The position numbers and the translations under genes were made by a program. From Trinickia sp. Y13 (lineage in GTDB: Bacteria > Pseudomonadota > Gammaproteobacteria > Burkholderiales > Burkholderiaceae): a DNA stretch of 64,000 nucleotides. The notes under the pieces are model-generated. The model was not told the origin of the DNA and searched no databases. It worked only from the letters and a program-made list of their open reading frames with translations. Below are positions 37,588 to 48,294 of the stretch, piece by piece. The DNA lies in NCBI RefSeq assembly GCF_029522115.1, contig NZ_JAKWFK010000009.1, positions 236,217 to 300,216 on the forward strand. Direction: 5' to 3'. Position 1 is the first letter of the stretch. Every line of letters begins with the position of its first letter.

Positions 37588-37620
37588 AACCGCCCGCCGA
37601 AGGACCTTCGGCGGGCGGTT
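37588..37620 (+). other. Very strong hairpin between nuoF and nuoG
   Basis: The 16-base arms 37588-37603 and 37605-37620 are perfect inverted repeats around a single A; as RNA this is a 14-bp stem with a GGACC loop. The stem starts AACCGCCCGCCG. No T-run follows, so I read it as an mRNA stabiliser or processing site rather than a terminator. Confidence 0.8.
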
Positions 37621-37668
37621 CAGCGAGCAAAAGATTGAGCGGTAATAGGTTAAGGACCATTCACCATC

Positions 37669-39993
37669 ATGGTTGAACTTGAAATAGACGGGAAGAAGGT
37701 CGAGGTGCCCGAAGGCAGCATGGTCATCCAGGCTGCGCATAAGGTCGACACGTACATTCCTCACTTCTGCTATCACAAGAAGCTTTCGATCGCGGCCAAC
37801 TGCCGTATGTGCCTCGTCGAAGTCGAGAAGATGCCCAAGGCCGTGCCCGCTTGCGCGACGCCCGTGTCGGCCGGCATGGTCGTGCGCACGACGTCCGAGA
37901 AGGCCGTCAAGGCGCAGCAGTCGGTGATGGAATTCCTGCTCATCAATCACCCGCTCGATTGCCCGATTTGCGACCAAGGCGGTGAGTGCCAGTTGCAGGA
38001 CTTGGCCGTCGGCTACGGCAAGTCGGCCTCGCGCTACACGGAAGAAAAGCGCGTCGTGTTCCACAAGAACGTCGGCCCGCTCATCTCCATGGAAGAAATG
38101 ACGCGCTGCATTCACTGCACGCGCTGCGTTCGCTTCGGTCAAGAGATTGCCGGCGTCATGGAGCTCGGCATGCTCGGCCGTGGCGAGCATTCGGAGATCA
38201 CGACGTTCGTCGGCAAGACCGTCGATTCCGAACTGTCGGGCAACATGATCGATCTGTGCCCGGTCGGCGCGCTCACGAGCAAGCCCTTCCGCTACAGCGC
38301 CCGCACGTGGGAGCTCTCGCGCCGCCAGTCGGTCAGCCCGCACGATTCGGTCGGCGCCAATCTCGTCGTGCAAAGCAAGAACAACCGCGTCATGCGCGTG
38401 CTGCCGCTCGAGAACGAAGCCATCAACGAGTGCTGGATCTCCGATAAGGACCGCTTCTCGTACGAAGGGCTGAAAAGCGAAGCGCGCTTGACGCAGCCGA
38501 TGATCAAGCAAGGCGGCGAGTGGATCGAAGCCGATTGGCAGACCGCGCTCGAATACGTGGCCAAGAGCCTGAAAGGCGTGGCCGCCGATCACGGCGCGAA
38601 TGCGCTCGCCATGCTGGGCAGCGCGCATAGCACGGTCGAGGAATTGTTCCTGCTCAAGCAGCTGGCGCAAGCGCTCGGCACGGCTAACGTCGACTTCCGT
38701 CTGCGTCAGTCCGATTTCTCCGGCGCAAGCGCCGGCGCGCCGTGGCTCGGCATGCAGCTCGCCGATCTCTCGACGCTCGATAGCGCGTTCGTCATCGGCT
38801 CGTTCCTGCGTCGCGATCATCCGCTCATGGCCGCGCGTCTGCGCCAAGCCGCGCGTAGCGGCGCCAAGCTGCATCTGCTGCACGCAACGGGCGACAACTC
38901 GCTGATCCCGACCGCGAAGACGATCGTCGCCGCACCGTCGGCCTGGGTCGACACGCTGGCCGGCATCGCCGCTGCCGTCGCGCAAGCGCACAACGTCGCG
39001 TTGCCGCAGGGCGCCGCGGGCGTGGAGGCCACGGCTGCGGCGCAAGAGATCGCCGCCTCGCTTGCGAGCGGCGAGAAGCGCGCCGTGTTGATCGGCAACA
39101 GCGCCGTGCAGCATCCCGAGTTTTCGCGCATTCATGCGCTGGCCCAGTGGATCGCCGAACAAACGGGCGCGACGCTCGGCTTCCTCACGGAAGCGGCGAA
39201 CACCGTCGGTGCGCATCTGGTCGGCGCGCTGCCTGGCGCGCAGGGCTTGAACGCGCGCCAAGCGTTCGACGAGCCGCGCAAGGGCTATGTGCTGCTCAAC
39301 TTCGAACCGGAATTCGATACGGCCAACCCCGCGCAGGCGCTTGCCGCGCTGCGCCAGGCCGAGACGGTCGTCGTGATGTCGCCGTTCAAGACGGGCCTCG
39401 ACTACGCCGACGTGTTGCTGCCGATCTCGCCGTTCACGGAAACGGCCGGCGCGTTCGTCAATGCGCAAGGCACGTTGCAGGCGTTTAGCGGCGTTGTGCG
39501 CCCGCTCGGCGAAACGCGTCCGGGGTGGAAGGTGCTGCGCGTGCTCGGCAACGTGCTCGGCTTGCCCGGTTTCGAGTACGACTCCGTCGAAGACGTGCGC
39601 GCCGCGGCGTTGCCGCAAGGCGTCGATGCATCGCGCTTGAACAACCGCACCGACGCGGCGCTCTCGCGCGGCGCGCAAGCCGCCGGCGCGCTCGAGCGCA
39701 TTGCCGATGTGCCGATCTATCACGCCGATGCGCTCGTGCGCCGCGCGCCGTCGCTGCATCTGACCGCTGCGAGCCGCACGGGCGAGGTCATCGGCCTCTC
39801 GGCCGCGTTGTTCGACAAGTTGGGACTTACGGAAGGCGATGCGGTGCGCGTGCGCCAGGGCGATCGTTCCGTGCAAGCCGGCGCGACGCGCGATGCGCTG
39901 CTCGCGGAAACGGCGGTGCGCGTATCGGCCGGCACGACGCTTGGCGCTGCGCTCGGCGCTCTGTTCGGTGAACTCGTGGTGGAGAAGGCGTAA
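37669..39993 (+). CDS. nuoG: NADH-quinone oxidoreductase subunit G
   Basis: 774 residues. The N-terminal ferredoxin-like part holds a [2Fe-2S] cluster ([17 protein letters not shown]) and then Cys motifs for [4Fe-4S] clusters ([24 protein letters not shown] and the later [13 protein letters not shown]). The long C-terminal part is a molybdopterin oxidoreductase-like domain without metal-binding function. It wires electrons from NuoF to NuoI. Its stop TAA overlaps the nuoH start by one base (TAATG at 39993). Confidence 0.97.
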   Translation: MVELEIDGKKVEVPEGSMVIQAAHKVDTYIPHFCYHKKLSIAANCRMCLVEVEKMPKAVPACATPVSAGMVVRTTSEKAVKAQQSVMEFLLINHPLDCPICDQGGECQLQDLAVGYGKSASRYTEEKRVVFHKNVGPLISMEEMTRCIHCTRCVRFGQEIAGVMELGMLGRGEHSEITTFVGKTVDSELSGNMIDLCPVGALTSKPFRYSARTWELSRRQSVSPHDSVGANLVVQSKNNRVMRVLPLENEAINECWISDKDRFSYEGLKSEARLTQPMIKQGGEWIEADWQTALEYVAKSLKGVAADHGANALAMLGSAHSTVEELFLLKQLAQALGTANVDFRLRQSDFSGASAGAPWLGMQLADLSTLDSAFVIGSFLRRDHPLMAARLRQAARSGAKLHLLHATGDNSLIPTAKTIVAAPSAWVDTLAGIAAAVAQAHNVALPQGAAGVEATAAAQEIAASLASGEKRAVLIGNSAVQHPEFSRIHALAQWIAEQTGATLGFLTEAANTVGAHLVGALPGAQGLNARQAFDEPRKGYVLLNFEPEFDTANPAQALAALRQAETVVVMSPFKTGLDYADVLLPISPFTETAGAFVNAQGTLQAFSGVVRPLGETRPGWKVLRVLGNVLGLPGFEYDSVEDVRAAALPQGVDASRLNNRTDAALSRGAQAAGALERIADVPIYHADALVRRAPSLHLTAASRTGEVIGLSAALFDKLGLTEGDAVRVRQGDRSVQAGATRDALLAETAVRVSAGTTLGAALGALFGELVVEKA

Positions 39994-41057
39994 TGAGCTT
40001 GTTCGATACGATCAACGCAGGGGGCGCGCAGGCGCTCGGTGCGGCTTGGCCCACGGTGTGGGCGCTCGTGCGCATCCTCGTCGTTTCCGTCGCGATTCTG
40101 CTGTGCGTGGCGTACCTGATTCTCTGGGAACGTAAGCTCATCGGCTGGATGCACGTGCGTCTCGGGCCGAACCGCGTCGGCCCCGCAGGCTTGTTGCAGC
40201 CGATCGCCGACGTGCTCAAGCTGTTGCTCAAAGAAGTGATTCAGCCGACGGCGGCGAACCGTTGGCTTTATCTGATCGCCCCGATCATGACGGTGGTGCC
40301 CGCGTTCGCGGTCTGGGCCGTGATCCCGTTCCAAGCGCAAGCCGTGCTCGGCAACATCAACGCGGGCCTGCTCTACGTCATCGCGATTTCGTCGATCGGC
40401 GTGTACGGCGTGATTCTGGCAGGCTGGGCCTCCAACTCGAAGTACGCGTTCCTCGGCGCCATGCGCGCCGCCGCGCAGATGGTCTCGTACGAAGTGTCGA
40501 TGGGTTTCGCGCTCGTCGTCGTGCTGATGACCTCGGGCAGCTTGAATCTGTCGGATATCGTCGGCTCGCAAATGCGCGGCTTCTTTGCCTCGCATGGCGT
40601 CACGTTCCTCTCGTGGAACTGGCTGCCGCTGTTGCCCGTGTTCGTCGTCTATTTCATCTCGGGCATCGCCGAAACGAACCGCCACCCGTTCGACGTGGTG
40701 GAAGGGGAGTCCGAAATCGTCGCGGGCCACATGATCGATTACTCGGGGATGGCGTTCGCGCTGTTCTTCCTCGCCGAGTACATCAACATGATCGTGATTT
40801 CGGCGCTGGCGGCCACGCTGTTCCTCGGCGGCTGGAGCGCGCCGTTCGGCTTCCTGTCGTTCATTCCTGGCATCTTCTGGCTCATGCTGAAGGTGTTCCT
40901 TCTGTTGTCGGTGTTCATCTGGGCCCGCGCGACGTTCCCGCGCTATCGCTATGACCAGATCATGCGCCTCGGCTGGAAGGTATTCCTGCCCGTGTGCATC
41001 GTCTGGGTGATCGTGGTCGGCTTCTGGATCATGTCGCCGCTGAACATCTGGAAATAA
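39993..41057 (+). CDS. nuoH: NADH-quinone oxidoreductase subunit H
   Basis: 354 residues, about eight membrane helices. It links the membrane arm with the quinone pocket. Conserved segments are [20 protein letters not shown] at the first helix end, [17 protein letters not shown] on a cytosolic loop and [15 protein letters not shown] near the C-terminus. It directly follows nuoG with a one-base overlap, and nuoI starts 12 bp after its stop. Confidence 0.98.
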   Translation: MSLFDTINAGGAQALGAAWPTVWALVRILVVSVAILLCVAYLILWERKLIGWMHVRLGPNRVGPAGLLQPIADVLKLLLKEVIQPTAANRWLYLIAPIMTVVPAFAVWAVIPFQAQAVLGNINAGLLYVIAISSIGVYGVILAGWASNSKYAFLGAMRAAAQMVSYEVSMGFALVVVLMTSGSLNLSDIVGSQMRGFFASHGVTFLSWNWLPLLPVFVVYFISGIAETNRHPFDVVEGESEIVAGHMIDYSGMAFALFFLAEYINMIVISALAATLFLGGWSAPFGFLSFIPGIFWLMLKVFLLLSVFIWARATFPRYRYDQIMRLGWKVFLPVCIVWVIVVGFWIMSPLNIWK

Positions 41058-41069
41058 AGGGCGAGCGAA

Positions 41070-41558
41070 ATGAATGTCATCCAAAATTTCTTCAAGACGT
41101 TTTTCCTGACCGAACTGCTCAAGGGGCTGGCGCTGACGGGCCGTTACACGTTCCGCCGCAAGTTCACGGTGCAGTTCCCCGAGGAAAAGACGCCGCTCTC
41201 GCCGCGTTTTCGCGGCCTGCATGCGCTGCGCCGGTACGAAAACGGCGAAGAGCGCTGCATCGCCTGCAAGCTGTGCGAAGCGGTGTGCCCGGCGCTTGCC
41301 ATCACGATCGAGTCGGAAGTGCGCGCGGACAACACGCGCCGCACGACGCGCTACGACATCGACCTGACCAAGTGCATCTTCTGCGGTTTCTGCGAGGAAA
41401 GCTGCCCCGTCGATTCGATCGTCGAGACGAGCATCCTCGAGTACCACGGCGAAAAGCGCGGCGACTTGTACTTCACCAAGGACATGTTGCTCGCGGTGGG
41501 CGACCGCTACGAGGCCGAGATCGCGGCGTCGAAAGCGGCCGACGCGCCGTATCGTTGA
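41070..41558 (+). CDS. nuoI: NADH-quinone oxidoreductase subunit I
   Basis: 162 residues with two ferredoxin-type [4Fe-4S] motifs, [12 protein letters not shown] and [12 protein letters not shown] (clusters N6a and N6b), which pass electrons to NuoB. An N-terminal amphipathic helix ([16 protein letters not shown]) contacts the membrane. The 132-bp gap to nuoJ contains short GC-rich inverted repeats and no gene. Confidence 0.98.
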   Translation: MNVIQNFFKTFFLTELLKGLALTGRYTFRRKFTVQFPEEKTPLSPRFRGLHALRRYENGEERCIACKLCEAVCPALAITIESEVRADNTRRTTRYDIDLTKCIFCGFCEESCPVDSIVETSILEYHGEKRGDLYFTKDMLLAVGDRYEAEIAASKAADAPYR

Positions 41559-41690
41559 CAAGCATTGACGCAGTTGCATTTGCTCGACGCGTTGTTGGGG
41601 TGACGCGGTGGTTTCTCCGCCGCGGTGAGAAGCGGTGTGCCGCTTGCGACCACTACGCCTAATTGATGAGCTAACGATGAACCGGTAATC

Positions 41691-42383
41691 ATGGAATTCA
41701 CGACCGTACTGTTTTACATCTTCGCGCTGCTCCTGACCGTGTCGGCGTTGAAGGTGATCACGTCGCGCAACCCGGTGGGGTCGGCGCTCTTTCTCGTGCT
41801 CGCGTTCTTCAACGCGGCGGCGATCTGGATGCTGCTCGAAGCCGAATTCCTCGCGATCCTGCTGGTCTTGCTCTATGTGGGCGCGGTGATGGTGCTGTTC
41901 CTGTTCGTCGTGATGATGCTCGACATCAACCTCGACGTGCTGCGCAAAGACTTCAAGCGCTTCGTGCCGATGGCCACGATCGTCGGCGCGATCATCATCG
42001 TCGAGACGGCGCTGATCCTCTGGCACGGCTACGGCGCGACCAGCACGCCGGTGCGCGATGCGGCGGCCGCGGCTGCTGGCGCAAGCGCGATGCCGAACAC
42101 GTACTTGATCGGCAAGGTGATCTACACCGATTACGTGTTCGCCTTCGAAGTGGCGGGGCTCGTGTTGCTCGTCGCGATCATCGCGGCGATCGCGCTGACC
42201 GCGCGCAAGGGCAAGGACAGCAAGCGCCAGCGCGTGTCTGACCAAGTGAAGGTGCGCGCGCAAGATCGCGTGCGCATCGTGAAGATGCAGGCCGAGAAGG
42301 CGACGCTGCCGGCTACCGCCGAAGGCGCCGCCGGCGAGCCGAACGCCAATGTTGGCGCAGGCAGCGTCGATAGCAACCGTTGA
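41691..42383 (+). CDS. nuoJ: NADH-quinone oxidoreductase subunit J
   Basis: 230 residues with five membrane helices in the first 165 residues, including [20 protein letters not shown] with the family's pi-bulge region. After the last helix there is a basic then Ala/Gly/Asn-rich tail of about 60 residues, longer than in the 184-residue E. coli protein. It is a core membrane-arm subunit that takes part in the proton path. nuoK follows after 17 bp. Confidence 0.95.
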   Translation: MEFTTVLFYIFALLLTVSALKVITSRNPVGSALFLVLAFFNAAAIWMLLEAEFLAILLVLLYVGAVMVLFLFVVMMLDINLDVLRKDFKRFVPMATIVGAIIIVETALILWHGYGATSTPVRDAAAAAAGASAMPNTYLIGKVIYTDYVFAFEVAGLVLLVAIIAAIALTARKGKDSKRQRVSDQVKVRAQDRVRIVKMQAEKATLPATAEGAAGEPNANVGAGSVDSNR

Positions 42384-42400
42384 GCATCGAGGAGAAAAAT

Positions 42401-42706
42401 ATGGTGACTCTGGCTCATTACCTCGTGCTCGGCGCGATCTTGTTTGCGATCGGCGTCGTCGGCATTTTCCTGAATCGTCGTAACGTCATCATCATCCTGA
42501 TGGCGATCGAACTGATCTTGCTCGCGGTGAACACGAACTTCGTCGCGTTCTCGCACTACCTTGGCGACATACACGGGCAGATCTTCGTGTTCTTCGTGTT
42601 GACGGTGGCCGCAGCCGAAGCGGCGATCGGTCTCGCGATTCTCGTGACTCTGTTCCGTACCCTCGACACGATCAACGTCGAGGATCTCGATCAGCTCAAA
42701 GGTTAA
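42401..42706 (+). CDS. nuoK: NADH-quinone oxidoreductase subunit K
   Basis: 101 residues, the standard NuoK (MrpC-like) length, with three helices. The second and third helices carry the conserved buried glutamates of the proton path ([12 protein letters not shown] and [12 protein letters not shown]). The frame starts earlier at 42380, overlapping nuoJ, but ATG 42401 has GAGGAG upstream and gives the family length. Confidence 0.96.
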   Translation: MVTLAHYLVLGAILFAIGVVGIFLNRRNVIIILMAIELILLAVNTNFVAFSHYLGDIHGQIFVFFVLTVAAAEAAIGLAILVTLFRTLDTINVEDLDQLKG

Positions 42707-42723
42707 ATTCAGGCACTGCGGTT

Positions 42724-44793
42724 ATGTCCACGACACTCAATGAAAACCTGCTGCTGGCGGTTCCGCTCGCACCGCTCGCCGGCTCGCTGATTGCAGGTCT
42801 TGGCGGGAAGCTGGTAGGGCGCAAGGGTAGCCACCGGGTCACGATCCTCGGCGTGCTGATCTCGTTCATTCTGTCGGCGATGGTGTTCGCCGACGTGCTG
42901 CACGGCGCGAGCTATAACGCGACCGTCTATGAATGGATGAGGGTCGGCGCGCTCAAGCTCGAAGTCGGCTTCCTCGTCGATTCGCTCACGGCGATGATGA
43001 TGTGCGTCGTCACCTTCGTGTCGCTGATGGTTCACATCTACACGATCGGCTACATGGCCGACGACGACGGCTACGAGCGCTTCTTCTCGTACATCTCGCT
43101 GTTCACGTTCTCGATGCTGATGCTCGTCATGAGCAACAACTTCCTGCAGCTGTTCTTCGGCTGGGAAGCGGTGGGTCTCGTGTCGTATCTGTTGATCGGC
43201 TTTTACTTCACTCGTGAAAGCGCGATCTACGCGAACATGAAGGCGTTCCTCGTGAACCGCGTCGGCGATTTCGGCTTCCTGCTCGGCATCGGTCTCATCC
43301 TCGCCTACGCAGGTTCGATGAACTACGGCGAAGTGTTCGCCAAGCGCGAGGCGCTCGCGGCGCTCACGTTCCCGGGCACGCAGTGGGGCTTGCTGACGGT
43401 CGCCTGCATTTGCTTGTTCATCGGCGCGATGGGTAAGTCGGCGCAATTCCCGCTGCATGTCTGGCTGCCCGATTCGATGGAAGGCCCGACGCCTATCTCC
43501 GCGTTGATTCACGCGGCGACGATGGTGACGGCCGGTATCTTCATGGTCTCGCGCATGTCGCCGCTGTTCGAGCTGTCCGATACGGCACTCTCGTTCATCA
43601 TGGTGATCGGCGCGATTACGGCGCTGTTCATGGGCTTTCTCGGCATCGTCCAGAACGACATCAAGCGCGTGGTCGCGTACTCGACGCTCTCGCAGCTCGG
43701 CTACATGACGGTGGCGCTGGGCGCCTCGGCGTATTCGATCTCGGTGTTCCACTTGATGACCCACGCGTTCTTCAAAGCGTTGCTGTTCCTCGGCGCGGGT
43801 TCGGTCATCATCGGCATGCACCACGATCAAGACATGCGCAACATGGGCGGTCTGCGCAAATACATGCCGATCACGTGGATCACGTCGCTCGTCGGTTCGC
43901 TTGCGTTGATCGGCACGCCGTTCTTCGCCGGCTTCTATTCGAAAGACTCGATCATCGATGCCGTCGGCCTCTCGCACCTGCCGGGCTCGGGCTTCGCATA
44001 CTTTGCCGTGGTCGCGAGCGTGTTCGTGACGGCGCTGTATTCGTTCCGTATGTACTTCATGGTGTTCCACGGCGAAGAGCGTTTCCGTCATCCGAAGGAT
44101 TTCGGCAACGGCCACGGCGCGGAATCGGCCGCGCACAGCGGCAATCATCATGACGACGGCCATGGTCATGGTCACGACGATCACGGTCATGCGCACGAAC
44201 CGCACGAAACGCCGTGGGTCGTTTGGGTGCCGCTGGTTTTGCTCGCGATCCCCTCGGTGATCATCGGCGCCATCGCAATCGGCCCCATGATCTACGGCAA
44301 TTTCTTCACGCACGGCGTGGCGTTCGAGAAGGTCATCTTCGTCGGCGAGAACCACGGCGCGATCGAAGAAATGGCCAAGGAATTCCATGGCTGGCTGCCG
44401 ATGGCGCTGCATTCGGTGCAGTCGCTGCCCCTGTGGCTCGCCATTGCGGGCGTCGTGACGGCGTGGTTCCTGTATCTGGTTCGCCCGGACCTGCCGGCGG
44501 TGATTCGTCGCGCGGCCGGCCCGATCTACACGCTGCTCGAGAACAAGTACTACATGGACAAGATCAACGAAGTCGTCTTCGCACGCGGTGCGGTGGCCAT
44601 CGGCCGCGGCCTGTGGAAAGAAGGCGACGTCGTGGTCATCGACGGTCTCGTCAACGGCAGCGCACGCTTCATCGGTTGGTTCGCCAGCGTGATTCGCTTC
44701 CTGCAATCCGGTTACATCTACCACTACGCGTTCGCCATGATTATCGGCATGCTGGGGCTCCTTACCCTGTTTGTAACGCTCGGCGGCAAATAA
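42724..44793 (+). CDS. nuoL: NADH-quinone oxidoreductase subunit L
   Basis: 689 residues, the largest antiporter-like subunit of the membrane arm. Conserved parts are FFGWEAVGLVSYLLIGFYF (key Glu), GAMGKSAQFPLHVWLPDSMEG (key Lys) and the long C-terminal lateral helix region. A striking His-rich loop at residues 464-494 (11 His, bases 44113-44205, with HGHGHDDHGHAH) lies on the segment between predicted helices. nuoM starts 15 bp after the stop. Confidence 0.97.
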   Translation: MSTTLNENLLLAVPLAPLAGSLIAGLGGKLVGRKGSHRVTILGVLISFILSAMVFADVLHGASYNATVYEWMRVGALKLEVGFLVDSLTAMMMCVVTFVSLMVHIYTIGYMADDDGYERFFSYISLFTFSMLMLVMSNNFLQLFFGWEAVGLVSYLLIGFYFTRESAIYANMKAFLVNRVGDFGFLLGIGLILAYAGSMNYGEVFAKREALAALTFPGTQWGLLTVACICLFIGAMGKSAQFPLHVWLPDSMEGPTPISALIHAATMVTAGIFMVSRMSPLFELSDTALSFIMVIGAITALFMGFLGIVQNDIKRVVAYSTLSQLGYMTVALGASAYSISVFHLMTHAFFKALLFLGAGSVIIGMHHDQDMRNMGGLRKYMPITWITSLVGSLALIGTPFFAGFYSKDSIIDAVGLSHLPGSGFAYFAVVASVFVTALYSFRMYFMVFHGEERFRHPKDFGNGHGAESAAHSGNHHDDGHGHGHDDHGHAHEPHETPWVVWVPLVLLAIPSVIIGAIAIGPMIYGNFFTHGVAFEKVIFVGENHGAIEEMAKEFHGWLPMALHSVQSLPLWLAIAGVVTAWFLYLVRPDLPAVIRRAAGPIYTLLENKYYMDKINEVVFARGAVAIGRGLWKEGDVVVIDGLVNGSARFIGWFASVIRFLQSGYIYHYAFAMIIGMLGLLTLFVTLGGK

Positions 44794-44808
44794 GGCGGGG
44801 GACACTTA

Positions 44809-46299
44809 ATGCACTCTTTTCCGATTCTTAGTACCGCGATCTGGCTGCCGATCGTTTTCGGCTTGGCCGTTCTCGCCGTCGGTTCCGATAAGAACCCTGG
44901 ACCCGCGCGCTGGCTCGCGCTGATCGGCTCGATTCTCGGGCTGCTCGTGACGTTGCCGCTCATCAGCGGCTTCGACACAACGAGCGCCGCGCTGCAGTTC
45001 GTCGAGCAGGCGAACTGGATCGAGCGCTTCCATATCACGTACCACCTCGGCGTCGACGGCATCTCGATGTGGTTCGTCGTGTTGACGGCCTTGATCACGG
45101 TGATCGTCGTGATCGCCGGCTGGGAAGTCATCACCGAACACGTGTCGCAATACATGGCGGCCTTCTTGATCCTCTCGGGGATCATGGTCGGCGTGTTCTC
45201 GGCTGCCGACGGTCTGCTGTTCTACGTGTTCTTCGAAGCGACGCTGATCCCGATGTACCTGATCATCGGCGTGTGGGGCGGACCGAACCGGATCTACGCC
45301 GCGTTCAAGTTCTTCCTCTATACGCTGGCCGGTTCTCTGCTGATGCTGGTCGCGCTGATTTACCTCTACGTCCAGACGGGCACGTTCGATCTGGCCGCAT
45401 GGCAAAGCGCGAAGATCGCGATGACGCCGCAGGTGTTGCTGTTCATCGCCTTCTTCCTCGCGTTCGCCGTCAAGGTGCCGATGTGGCCGGTGCACACGTG
45501 GTTGCCCGATGCGCACGTGGAAGCGCCGACGGGCGGCTCGGTGGTGCTGGCCGCGATCATGCTCAAGCTCGGCGCGTACGGTTTCCTGCGCTTCTCGCTG
45601 CCGATCGCACCGGACGCCAGCCACACGCTTGCGCCGGTGATCATCACGCTGTCGCTGATCGCCGTCATCTACATCGGTCTCGTGGCGATGGTGCAGGCCG
45701 ACATGAAGAAGCTCGTCGCGTATTCGTCGATCGCGCACATGGGCTTCGTCACGTTGGGCTTTTTCATCTTCAATCAGCTCGGCGTCGAAGGCGCGATCGT
45801 GCAGATGATCTCGCACGGCTTCGTCTCGGGCGCGATGTTCCTTTGCATCGGCGTGCTCTATGACCGCATGCACTCGCGCCAGATTGCCGATTACGGCGGC
45901 GTCGTGAACGTCATGCCCAAGTTCGCCGCGCTCGTGATGCTGTTCTCGATGGCCAACTGCGGCTTGCCGGGCACGTCCGGGTTCGTCGGCGAATTCATGG
46001 TGATTCTGGCCGCGGTTCAGTTCAACTTCTGGATTGCGTTCGGCGCTGCATTCACGCTGATTCTCGGCGCGGCCTACACGCTGTGGATGTACAAGCGCGT
46101 GTACTTCGGCGCGGTGACGAACGACCACGTGAAGGCGCTCAAGGACATCAACGGCCGCGAGTATTTGATTCTCGGCGTGCTCGCATTTTTCACGCTGTTC
46201 ATGGGCCTGTATCCGAAGCCTTTCACCGATGTGATGCACGTCTCCGTGGAAAACCTCCTCTCCCACGTCGCGCAGTCGAAGCTGCCGGTGTCACAGTAA
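44809..46299 (+). CDS. nuoM: NADH-quinone oxidoreductase subunit M
   Basis: 496 residues, the second antiporter-like subunit. Diagnostic segments are FFEATLIPMYLIIGVWGG with the proton-path Glu, AFAVKVPMWPVHTWLPDAH with the key Lys, and MKKLVAYSSIAHMGFV. About fourteen membrane helices are expected from the hydrophobic pattern. nuoN starts 25 bp later. Confidence 0.97.
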   Translation: MHSFPILSTAIWLPIVFGLAVLAVGSDKNPGPARWLALIGSILGLLVTLPLISGFDTTSAALQFVEQANWIERFHITYHLGVDGISMWFVVLTALITVIVVIAGWEVITEHVSQYMAAFLILSGIMVGVFSAADGLLFYVFFEATLIPMYLIIGVWGGPNRIYAAFKFFLYTLAGSLLMLVALIYLYVQTGTFDLAAWQSAKIAMTPQVLLFIAFFLAFAVKVPMWPVHTWLPDAHVEAPTGGSVVLAAIMLKLGAYGFLRFSLPIAPDASHTLAPVIITLSLIAVIYIGLVAMVQADMKKLVAYSSIAHMGFVTLGFFIFNQLGVEGAIVQMISHGFVSGAMFLCIGVLYDRMHSRQIADYGGVVNVMPKFAALVMLFSMANCGLPGTSGFVGEFMVILAAVQFNFWIAFGAAFTLILGAAYTLWMYKRVYFGAVTNDHVKALKDINGREYLILGVLAFFTLFMGLYPKPFTDVMHVSVENLLSHVAQSKLPVSQ

Positions 46300-46324
46300 C
46301 GCCGAGCGGAGGAACGAAAAGATC

Positions 46325-47803
46325 ATGCAAAACGCCCCTATGTCTCTCTTGTTGCCCGATGGGCTGCTGATGGTGGCCACGGTCCTCGCGTGGCTGAACG
46401 AAACGTTCGTCGGCGATTCGGGCCGGCGCCTGACGTACCTGATCGCGGTGCTGTCCTCGCTCGTCGCGGGCGTCTGGTTCGTCACGCTCGTGTTCGATCC
46501 GCAGCCGCATTACTTCTTCTCGCACATGTACGTCGTCGACGGCTTTGCGAGCGCGATGAAGGCGGTCGTGTCGCTCGGCTACGCGGTGACGATGATCTAT
46601 TCGCGCAAGTATCTGGACGAGCGCAACCTGTTCCGCGGGGATTACTTCCTGCTCGGCATGTTCGCGCTGCTCGGCCAGCTCGTGATGATCTCCGGCAGCA
46701 ACTTCCTCACGCTGTATCTGGGCCTCGAGCTGATGTCGCTCTCGCTGTATGCGGCCATTGCGCTGCGTCGCGACGCGCCGCAGTCGAACGAAGCGGCGAT
46801 GAAGTACTACGTGCTCGGCGCGCTCGCTTCCGGCTTCCTGCTCTATGGCATGTCGATGCTCTACGGCGCGACGGGCTCGCTCGATCTGAACGAAGTGCTC
46901 AAGGCCGTCGCCTCCGGGCACATCAACAACGTCGTGCTGCTGTTCGGCGTGATCTTCATCGTGGCAGGCGTGGCGTTCAAGATGGGCGCGGTGCCGTTCC
47001 ACATGTGGGTGCCCGATGTCTATCACGGCGCACCGACGGCCATGACGCTGCTCGTCGGCGGCGGCCCGAAGGTCGCGGCGTTTGCCTGGGGCTTGCGCCT
47101 GCTCGTCATGGGCGTGCTGCCGCTCGCGGGCGATTGGCAGCAGATGTTGACGATTTTGGCGGCGCTGTCGCTGATCGTCGGCAACATCACCGGTATCGTG
47201 CAGCGCAACGTCAAGCGTATGCTCGCTTATTCGGCGATCTCGAACATGGGCTTCGTGCTGCTCGGCTTGCTCTCGGGCGTGGTCGACGGCAAGGCCGAAG
47301 GCATGGCGAGCGCCTACAGCTCCGCGATGTTCTATAGCATCATTTATCTGCTGACGACGCTGGGCTCGTTCGGCATCGTCATGCTGCTCGCGCGCCGCGA
47401 CTTCGAGGCCGATACGCTCGACGATTTCAAGGGCTTGAACAAGCGCAGCCCCGTGTTCGCGTTCGTCATGATGGCGATGATGTTCTCGCTGGCCGGCATT
47501 CCGCCGACGGTGGGTTTCTACGCGAAGCTCGCCGTGCTCGAAGCCACCGTCAACGCGGGCCTGACCTGGCTTGCCGTGCTGGCCGTGATCACGTCGCTGT
47601 TCGGTGCGTTCTACTATCTGCGCATCGTCAAGCTGATGTACTTCGACGCGCCGCAAGACACGTCGCCGATCGCGAGCGATGCGTCGGGCCGATGGCTTCT
47701 CGTGCTCAACGGCATCGCCGTCGTGGCGCTCGGCATCGTGCCGGGGCCGCTGATGACGCTCTGCTTGAACGCCGTGACGCATACGCTGCCCGTCGCGCTG
47801 TGA
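46325..47803 (+). CDS. nuoN: NADH-quinone oxidoreductase subunit N
   Basis: 492 residues, the third antiporter-like subunit and last gene of the operon. Conserved segments are LTLYLGLELMSLSLYAAIAL, GVAFKMGAVPFHMWVPDVYH with the key Lys, and VKRMLAYSAISNMGFVLLG. ATG 46325 has GGAGGA upstream; a second ATG five codons on is possible. The uncharacterised DUF2818 gene follows. Confidence 0.97.
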   Translation: MQNAPMSLLLPDGLLMVATVLAWLNETFVGDSGRRLTYLIAVLSSLVAGVWFVTLVFDPQPHYFFSHMYVVDGFASAMKAVVSLGYAVTMIYSRKYLDERNLFRGDYFLLGMFALLGQLVMISGSNFLTLYLGLELMSLSLYAAIALRRDAPQSNEAAMKYYVLGALASGFLLYGMSMLYGATGSLDLNEVLKAVASGHINNVVLLFGVIFIVAGVAFKMGAVPFHMWVPDVYHGAPTAMTLLVGGGPKVAAFAWGLRLLVMGVLPLAGDWQQMLTILAALSLIVGNITGIVQRNVKRMLAYSAISNMGFVLLGLLSGVVDGKAEGMASAYSSAMFYSIIYLLTTLGSFGIVMLLARRDFEADTLDDFKGLNKRSPVFAFVMMAMMFSLAGIPPTVGFYAKLAVLEATVNAGLTWLAVLAVITSLFGAFYYLRIVKLMYFDAPQDTSPIASDASGRWLLVLNGIAVVALGIVPGPLMTLCLNAVTHTLPVAL

Positions 47804-47929
47804 TGAAGTCTTCGTGCCTGCTGGCAGCGGCTGTCGGCTGGAACGGGCGCTCGATCGCTTGCTCCGGCCGCCCGCATGGTAGCGTCCGGCGCGGGCGCGC
47901 GGGCCTTGCTTGCGACGTGGAGGCCTGAA

Positions 47930-48226
47930 ATGTCCGCAGCCGGTTGGTTCATCGTGTTGTTGGCGTTCGTCGGCGCCAATCTGCCGTTTCTCAATCAGCG
48001 GTTGTTCGCCGTGGCGCCGCTACCCGCCGCGAAAAAGAACGCGTGGATTCGTATCGCCGAATTGATCGTGTTGTATTTCGCCGTCGGCCTGATCGGCTTT
48101 TACCTCGAAGCGCGCGCCGGCAACCGGTTCGAGCAAGGCTGGCAGTTCTACGCGATCACGTTCTGCTTGTTCGTGGTGTTCGCGTTTCCCGGTTTTGCGT
48201 TTCAATATCTCGTCAAGCGTCGCTGA
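47930..48226 (+). CDS. DUF2818 family membrane protein
   Basis: 98 residues with three predicted membrane helices (GWFIVLLAFVGANLPFL, ELIVLYFAVGLIGFYLEA, AITFCLFVVFAFPGFAFQYL) and a basic C-terminus. I recognise it as DUF2818. The family has no known function, but its place directly after nuoN is typical for this lineage and suggests a link to complex I or the membrane. ATG 47930 with GTGGAGG upstream is preferred over the longer frame from 47876. Confidence 0.87.
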   Translation: MSAAGWFIVLLAFVGANLPFLNQRLFAVAPLPAAKKNAWIRIAELIVLYFAVGLIGFYLEARAGNRFEQGWQFYAITFCLFVVFAFPGFAFQYLVKRR

Positions 48227-48294
48227 CGGCCCCATCGGCCACGGCTGCCGGGGGGCGTCACGTCGCGGCGTGACCCTATCCTAGGAGCGCTCAG

